From: Deltaproteobacteria bacterium UBA7527
GTDB lineage: Bacteria; Desulfobacterota; Syntrophorhabdia; Syntrophorhabdales; Syntrophorhabdaceae
Length of the DNA: 17,133 bases
Direction of reading: 5' to 3'
Assembly (NCBI GenBank): GCA_002478225.1
Contig: DLMV01000050.1
Location: 12,638 to 29,770 of the forward strand
The notes under the pieces: model-generated
The model's input: only the letters and a program-made list of their open reading frames with translations
Databases searched by the model: none
What the model was told of the DNA's origin: nothing
Part shown: positions 13,428 through 17,133 of the stretch, one piece after another
How the letters are laid out: each line of letters starts with the position of its first letter
How positions within the stretch are numbered: the stretch's first letter is position 1
Translations under genes and position numbers: made by a program

Positions 13428-14801
13428 ATGGAAGGCAAGGTCATAGAAGAGATCATAGGGGCTGTCGGTAAGGAAAATGTGTTGACGTCTCTTGAAGAGA
13501 GAAAATGCTACTCCTATGACGCGCGGAACGAGGGGGTGATCCCTGACCTCGTTGTTTTTCCGTCATCAGCCGAAGAGGTTTCGAAGATCATGAAGCTTGC
13601 CAACCAGTACCTCTTTCCGGTAATCCCAAGAGGCCAGGGATCAGGATTGACCGGCGGCTCTGTTCCGATGTACGGAGGGCTCATACTGGTTTTTACAAGG
13701 ATGAACCGGATCCTTGAGATCGATGCAGAAAATCTTATTGCCGTTGTAGAACCCGGAGTAATAACCTTTGACCTGCAGCAGGAGGCTGCAAAATACGGGC
13801 TATTTTATCCGCCTGACCCGGCTTCATTCAAGTATTCAAGCATCGGCGGGAATGTTGCGGAGTGCGCGGGAGGCCCCAACTCATTGAAGTATGGCGTCAC
13901 AAGGGATTATGTGCTGGGGCTTGAGGTGGTGAAGCCGACAGGGGAGATCATCAGGACAGGGGTAAAAACCATGAAGGGCGTCGTCGGATATGATCTGACG
14001 CGACTTTTCGTGGGAAGCGAAGGCACGCTCGGCATCGTCACGAAGATCATTATGAAGCTTATCCCGCTGCCTGAGGCAAAGGCCACGATCCTCGCCCTTT
14101 TTCAGGAGGTCGAGGATGCTGCGAAGGCAGTTTCAGCAATCATAGCTGCAAAGGTCGTGCCGTCGACGATAGAGTTCATGGATAAGGCGTCGATACAATG
14201 CAGCGAGCAGGCATCACCCATGGGACTGCCTGAAGGGATAGGGGGGCTGCTGCTCATCGAGGTCGACGGCGACAGGGAGTCGATCCAGCCGCAGGTGAAA
14301 AAGGTCAGAAGGATCGTCCTTGATAAGAAAGCGGTCAGGTGCGACGTAACCGAGGACGCACAGGAGGCTGACAGGCTGTGGCAGGCGCGGCGGGTTCTTT
14401 CCCAGGCGACGTACAACCTCAATCCGGTCAAGATCGCCGAGGATGTTGTGGTGCCCCGGTCTCATATACCGACGCTTATCAGGGCGCTTGAGGAGATGGA
14501 GAAGCGGTTTGGCGTGCCCATTCTTAGTTTTGGACATGCGGGGGACGGCAATTTCCACGTGAGCATCATGATCAAGGATACGCCCGAAGACAGGGCAAAA
14601 GCGGAAAAAGCGGTCGAGGCCATATTCGAAGAGACGATAAGGCTCGGCGGTACGCTTTCTGGTGAACATGGGATAGGAACATCAAAATCTGCCTATCTCG
14701 GCATGGAGCTTTCTCCCGAGGTGATCACAACAATGAAGAAGGTAAAAGAGCTTTTCGATCCCAACAACATCCTGAACCCGGGAAAGATATTTCCAAAATG
14801 A
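13428..14801 (+). CDS. FAD-linked hydroxyacid dehydrogenase, GlcD / D-lactate dehydrogenase family
   Basis: Oxidises a 2-hydroxy acid such as glycolate or D-lactate, using FAD. The 457 residues carry the PCMH-type FAD domain, with IPRGQGSGLTGGS (66-78), YPPDPASFKYSSIGGNVAECAGG (127-149) and KTMKGVVGYDLTRLFVGSEGTLGIVT (180-205). The C-terminal FAD-oxidase domain has SFGHAGDGNFHVS near 367-379 and GGTLSGEHGIGTSK near 410-423. The length fits GlcD. AAAGGA (13417-13422) lies five bases before the ATG. No glcE or glcF (Fe-S partner) follows. Instead the next gene is on the other strand, so the electron acceptor is encoded elsewhere or is a soluble flavoprotein. Substrate choice cannot be read from sequence. 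Confidence 0.88.
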   Translation: MEGKVIEEIIGAVGKENVLTSLEERKCYSYDARNEGVIPDLVVFPSSAEEVSKIMKLANQYLFPVIPRGQGSGLTGGSVPMYGGLILVFTRMNRILEIDAENLIAVVEPGVITFDLQQEAAKYGLFYPPDPASFKYSSIGGNVAECAGGPNSLKYGVTRDYVLGLEVVKPTGEIIRTGVKTMKGVVGYDLTRLFVGSEGTLGIVTKIIMKLIPLPEAKATILALFQEVEDAAKAVSAIIAAKVVPSTIEFMDKASIQCSEQASPMGLPEGIGGLLLIEVDGDRESIQPQVKKVRRIVLDKKAVRCDVTEDAQEADRLWQARRVLSQATYNLNPVKIAEDVVVPRSHIPTLIRALEEMEKRFGVPILSFGHAGDGNFHVSIMIKDTPEDRAKAEKAVEAIFEETIRLGGTLSGEHGIGTSKSAYLGMELSPEVITTMKKVKELFDPNNILNPGKIFPK

Positions 14802-14813
14802 AAGCAGCAGATA

Positions 14814-14885
14814 GCGGCTGGATGCTTGATGCTGGCGAAAATCACGTATTACATCTCACAGTTCACGACTTACGGATTTGTTTAC
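14814..14885. repeat. 7-base array behind the GlcD-like gene
   Basis: GATGCTN units at 14821-14834, preceded by a decayed unit, match the block right behind ilvD (about 18 of 22 bases alike between 13273-13294 and 14814-14835). They are followed by five phased NNTYACR units at 14840-14874, which are the reverse complement of the YGTRANN family. The end (14863-14885) recurs at 15660-15681. Confidence 0.65.
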
Positions 14886-14906
14886 GGGAATCTACTCTAC
14901 TTGAGG

Positions 14907-15509
14907 CTAGGGCAGGATATCGGTGATCTGATGATATTCTTTGATGACCTTCTTCGTGAAACGATTCTTGGGGATCTCATCTTCGGAGGCATTATATTTC
15001 ACCTTTCTGGGGCCGACGTTGTATGCATGGAGGGCTGTGTGGAGGTCTTCAAACCTGTCCAGCAGCTTTGAAAGGTAATAGACCCCGATCTTGATGTTCT
15101 TTTCAGGCTCGTGGAGACATTTGGTGCTCTTTACAGATATGTCCGATGTCTTCGAGATGTGCCTCGCGAGGGATGGCTTTACCTGGAGGAGCCCGCGCGC
15201 ACCCTTCCTGGAGATCGCGTCGTTCCTGAAATTGCTCTCGACCTTCATGACGGCAAGTATGAGCCTGTAGTCTATATCGTATTTTTGTGATTCCTCGTAG
15301 ACGCTGTTGGCGATGGTCATGAGCTTTTCATCGCTCCCCTTGACCTTTTTATCTCTCAAATACTCGAACGTTCTTGTAACGATAAGCTCTTTTTGGCTAT
15401 CAACCTCCCCGTCACCGGCATTCACAACAGGTAGGAAAGCTATGAAACAGGAAAGAACGGCAAATATTGATACAAGCACAATGCCCTTCATTCTTAACGG
15501 TAACCGCAT
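14907..15509 (-). CDS. Exported lytic transglycosylase (SLT domain)
   Basis: Cleaves the glycan strands of peptidoglycan in the periplasm with formation of 1,6-anhydro-muramic acid. The 200 residues start with a signal peptide: basic MRLPLRMK, hydrophobic 9-29, likely cut after VNA at 31. The Cys at 21 is not in a proper lipobox. The SLT fold follows, with LILAVMKVESNFRNDAISRKGARGLLQVKPS (83-113) holding catalytic Glu91 and the GLLQ motif, and HAYNVGPRKV as the closing motif. The start could also be the Met at residue 7, since both have weak ribosome sites. I keep the longer one for its better basic n-region. It stands alone on the - strand, and both flanks carry the same repeat of about 22 bases. 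Confidence 0.87.
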   Translation of the reverse strand: MRLPLRMKGIVLVSIFAVLSCFIAFLPVVNAGDGEVDSQKELIVTRTFEYLRDKKVKGSDEKLMTIANSVYEESQKYDIDYRLILAVMKVESNFRNDAISRKGARGLLQVKPSLARHISKTSDISVKSTKCLHEPEKNIKIGVYYLSKLLDRFEDLHTALHAYNVGPRKVKYNASEDEIPKNRFTKKVIKEYHQITDILP

Positions 15510-15573
15510 GGCCTATTTCAATACTATAAACGGACACAGGAGTCAAACTATTTTTACCTTGCCGGAGATAACC

Positions 15574-15638
15574 GTATATCGTCATTCGTGTATCGCAAGG
15601 AGTATCTTGTAGTCCACTATATACTTTGTACGATATAC
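15574..15638. repeat. Spaced 9-bp inverted repeat upstream of the transglycosylase gene
   Basis: GTATATCGT (15574-15582) and its exact complement ACGATATAC (15630-15638) are 47 bases apart in the 214-base gap between the transglycosylase and the MetE-like gene. It may be a hairpin or paired operator half-sites, and chance is possible. Confidence 0.3.
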
Positions 15639-15659
15639 TGTTTACTGCTCTTTTTTGCA

Positions 15660-15681
15660 TCACGACCTACGGATTTTTTAC
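15660..15681. repeat. Second copy of the repeat flanking the transglycosylase gene
   Basis: Matches 14863-14885 with one substitution in the TCACGACYTACGG part and one base less in the T-rich tail, in the same orientation. It holds two phased YACG units, so it belongs to the 7-base repeat family. Confidence 0.5.
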
Positions 15682-15688
15682 CATAAAA

Positions 15689-15694
15689 TTGACA
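15689..15694 (+). promoter_or_regulatory. Consensus -35 hexamer before the MetE-like gene
   Basis: A perfect TTGACA sits 29 bases before the ATG. The place for a -10, 17 bases on, overlaps the ribosome site and reads poorly (TAAGGA). The promoter is therefore doubtful. Confidence 0.25.
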
Positions 15695-15723
15695 ATTTAT
15701 ATTGCTTTTGTTAAGGATTTACT

Positions 15724-16755
15724 ATGAACGATAGGCTGCATTTCAGCGGTGAGCTGTCTACGACAGCCATGGGCATCATGCCCCATGAGGATGTCCGTGA
15801 CGCATTGGATCTCGCACTTCAGTTGGACATCCCGTTCTGGCCGCAACTGCCCAGGCTTTCTTTTTATGAGGATATGTATGTTCAGGCTATGGAGATGTTC
15901 CCCGGTGTTGTCATCGACGAGGAGCGTGCGAAGATATTTATAGACAGCGGGAGATTTCTCCATGACCTACCTCAATATCTTGAAAAAGAAGGTGACCCCG
16001 GGCTATACAGGTTTTCTACAAGGTTTTCCAAAGCTTATAATGATTTCCTCTCGCGGGATCTCTCTTCTTACAAGTCTGCAAGGGGGCAGGTCATAAGCCC
16101 GGTGAGCCTTTCGCTGAAAATAACAGATGAGAATGGCAAACCTATAGTTTATAATGATGAGATACGTGCACTCATATTTTCTTTTATTCAAAAAAAGGTG
16201 AACGTGCAGTACAGGGAGCTCTGTCAGAAGAATCGAAGGGCGTTTGTCTGGGTTGATGACCCCGGGCTTGAATTTGTCTTCAATGCGATGTGCGGCTATG
16301 ATCACGTTAAGGCAAAGGATGAGCTCATGGGTTTTTTCAGCGGTATAGAAGGACCGCGCGGGCTCCATCTTTGCGGCAGACCCGATTGGGATTTCCTCCT
16401 GTCGCTTGACATAGAGATCCTTTCATTCAATGCCTATGCTTTTGGCGACATTTTTGTAACATACGATAAAGTGAAAACGTTTCTGGAAGAGGGGAAGATA
16501 ATAAGCTGGGGAATTGTGCCTACCCACTATGAGGAATTCTCCGGGGTGGATGTCGAAAGCCTCGCAGGGAGGCTTGAGAATATGTGGCAGCGTCTTGTGG
16601 AGAATGGTCTGGACATCATGGCCATCGTCAGGAGCAGCATGCTTGCACCTGCAACATGCAACCTTACGAACGCAGATAAGACCGCTACAGTTGAAAAGTC
16701 CTTTTTACTCCTCAACGAATTATCGGACTACGTAAAGGAGAAGCACAATATATGA
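15724..16755 (+). CDS. Single-barrel MetE-like protein (UROD/MetE superfamily)
   Basis: A 343-residue protein resembling the C-terminal catalytic barrel of cobalamin-independent methionine synthase. Marks: an N-terminal AMGIMPHEDVRDALDLAL pattern, PFWPQLPR (37-44), GQVISPVSLSL (121-131) in place of the MetE GPVT strand, HLCGRPDWD (215-223) giving the His-x-Cys zinc ligands, and a late Cys312 (APATCNL) as the third. The Glu that is the fourth zinc ligand in full MetE is not clear: the equivalent stretch reads LSFNAYAFGD. The N-terminal half of true MetE, which handles folate polyglutamate, is missing. Core-MetE proteins of similar size take methyl from corrinoid proteins, so a methyl transfer role is possible but not shown. 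AAGGA lies six bases before the ATG. The stop overlaps the nadK ATG (ATGA). Confidence 0.7.
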   Translation: MNDRLHFSGELSTTAMGIMPHEDVRDALDLALQLDIPFWPQLPRLSFYEDMYVQAMEMFPGVVIDEERAKIFIDSGRFLHDLPQYLEKEGDPGLYRFSTRFSKAYNDFLSRDLSSYKSARGQVISPVSLSLKITDENGKPIVYNDEIRALIFSFIQKKVNVQYRELCQKNRRAFVWVDDPGLEFVFNAMCGYDHVKAKDELMGFFSGIEGPRGLHLCGRPDWDFLLSLDIEILSFNAYAFGDIFVTYDKVKTFLEEGKIISWGIVPTHYEEFSGVDVESLAGRLENMWQRLVENGLDIMAIVRSSMLAPATCNLTNADKTATVEKSFLLLNELSDYVKEKHNI

Positions 16756-17133
16756 AAAATATCCATATTGTCTGCAAGAGGAACAACGAGGATGCCGTCA
16801 GGATAGCGAAGACCATTGTGGATTCTTTCGGACAGGAGTGCGACATTCTTGTCGATGACGTTGCCGCGAAGACCATGCATTATGACAAAACCTTCGAACT
16901 GGAACACGTTGGCGAAGACACAGACCTGATCATCATCCTTGGAGGCGACGGGACCCTTTTGAGCGCATCAAGACATTTGAAGGGCAGGGACGTGCCGATC
17001 CTCGGCGTTAATCTGGGCGGTCTGGGTTTCTTGACGGAAACATCTGTCGAAGAGCTGCCGTCAATGCTGAAAAATGTAATAAAAGAAGATTTTGATGTTT
17101 CCAAACGCATCATGCTGCTGGTCACTGTTAAGC
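16752..17133 (+). CDS. nadK: NAD kinase (partial, runs off the right edge)
   Basis: Phosphorylates NAD to NADP in the cytoplasm. The first 127 residues are present. They include the signature LGGDGTLLSASR (63-74), whose GGDGT binds NAD and ATP, and PILGVNLGGLGFLTE (82-96), the second conserved block. The N-terminus MKNIHIVCKRNNEDA is usual for the short bacterial form (about 280-290 residues), so roughly the first 45 percent is seen. It starts inside the stop of the MetE-like gene (ATGA overlap), pointing to translational coupling. The rest, including the C-terminal NAD-binding domain, lies outside the window. Confidence 0.93.
   Translation, partial: MKNIHIVCKRNNEDAVRIAKTIVDSFGQECDILVDDVAAKTMHYDKTFELEHVGEDTDLIIILGGDGTLLSASRHLKGRDVPILGVNLGGLGFLTETSVEELPSMLKNVIKEDFDVSKRIMLLVTVK

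Noticed and set aside
14826..15071. 81-residue + strand frame
   Set aside because: It covers the end of the transglycosylase gene in antisense and the repeat array, and it has no ribosome site.
15440..15455. Lipoprotein signal in the lytic transglycosylase
   Set aside because: Residues before Cys21 (AVLSC) do not fit a lipobox, while a good signal peptidase I site (VNA) follows the hydrophobic core.

Overview
The window looks like a chromosomal segment from a Gram-negative, probably anaerobic bacterium. The support is an outer-membrane-type lipid gene set, a PhoR/PhoB-type two-component pair, a free-standing CBM48 protein and a MetE-like gene next to an NAD kinase gene. My best guess is Nitrospirota or Desulfobacterota. 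No rRNA or other phylogenetic marker is present, so this is inference. I see no tRNA, rRNA or CRISPR array and no intact insertion sequence.

Left third (1-6500, all + strand): a group centred on membrane lipids. It holds the end of a membrane protein cut by the window edge, a phosphatidylserine decarboxylase, a HAD phosphatase fused to a domain resembling a glycerophosphodiesterase without its usual catalytic residues, a small zinc-ribbon protein overlapping a divergent Lgt-like membrane protein, a decayed zinc-binding transposase-like gene, a 49-residue small protein, and a large two-domain acyltransferase of the OlsF (ornithine lipid synthase) type. Together these suggest making, remodelling or replacing phospholipids, including phosphorus-free ornithine lipid.

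Middle (6600-11430): a small unknown protein on the - strand faces a CNNM/CorC-family CBS-domain membrane protein across an AT-rich region. That region carries two similar opposed promoters and a perfect 10-bp dyad. Convergent to the CNNM gene is a - strand group: a PhoB-like response regulator, its overlapping PhoR-like histidine kinase, and a 90-residue CBM48 protein with its own good ribosome binding site.

Right part (11600-17133): ilvD (branched-chain amino acid synthesis), a GlcD-type FAD-linked hydroxyacid dehydrogenase, a periplasmic lytic transglycosylase on the - strand, a single-barrel MetE-like protein, and nadK, which overlaps the MetE-like gene and runs off the right edge.

The most unusual non-coding signal is a set of intergenic arrays built on a strict 7-base period. 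The unit families are GCTGANN, GATGCTN and YGTRANN, often with forward units followed by reverse-complement units so that they fold back. They sit behind psd, behind olsF, behind ilvD, behind the glcD-like gene and on both sides of the lytic transglycosylase. A separate 122-bp element with inverted ends sits between the HAD-fusion gene and the zinc-ribbon gene.
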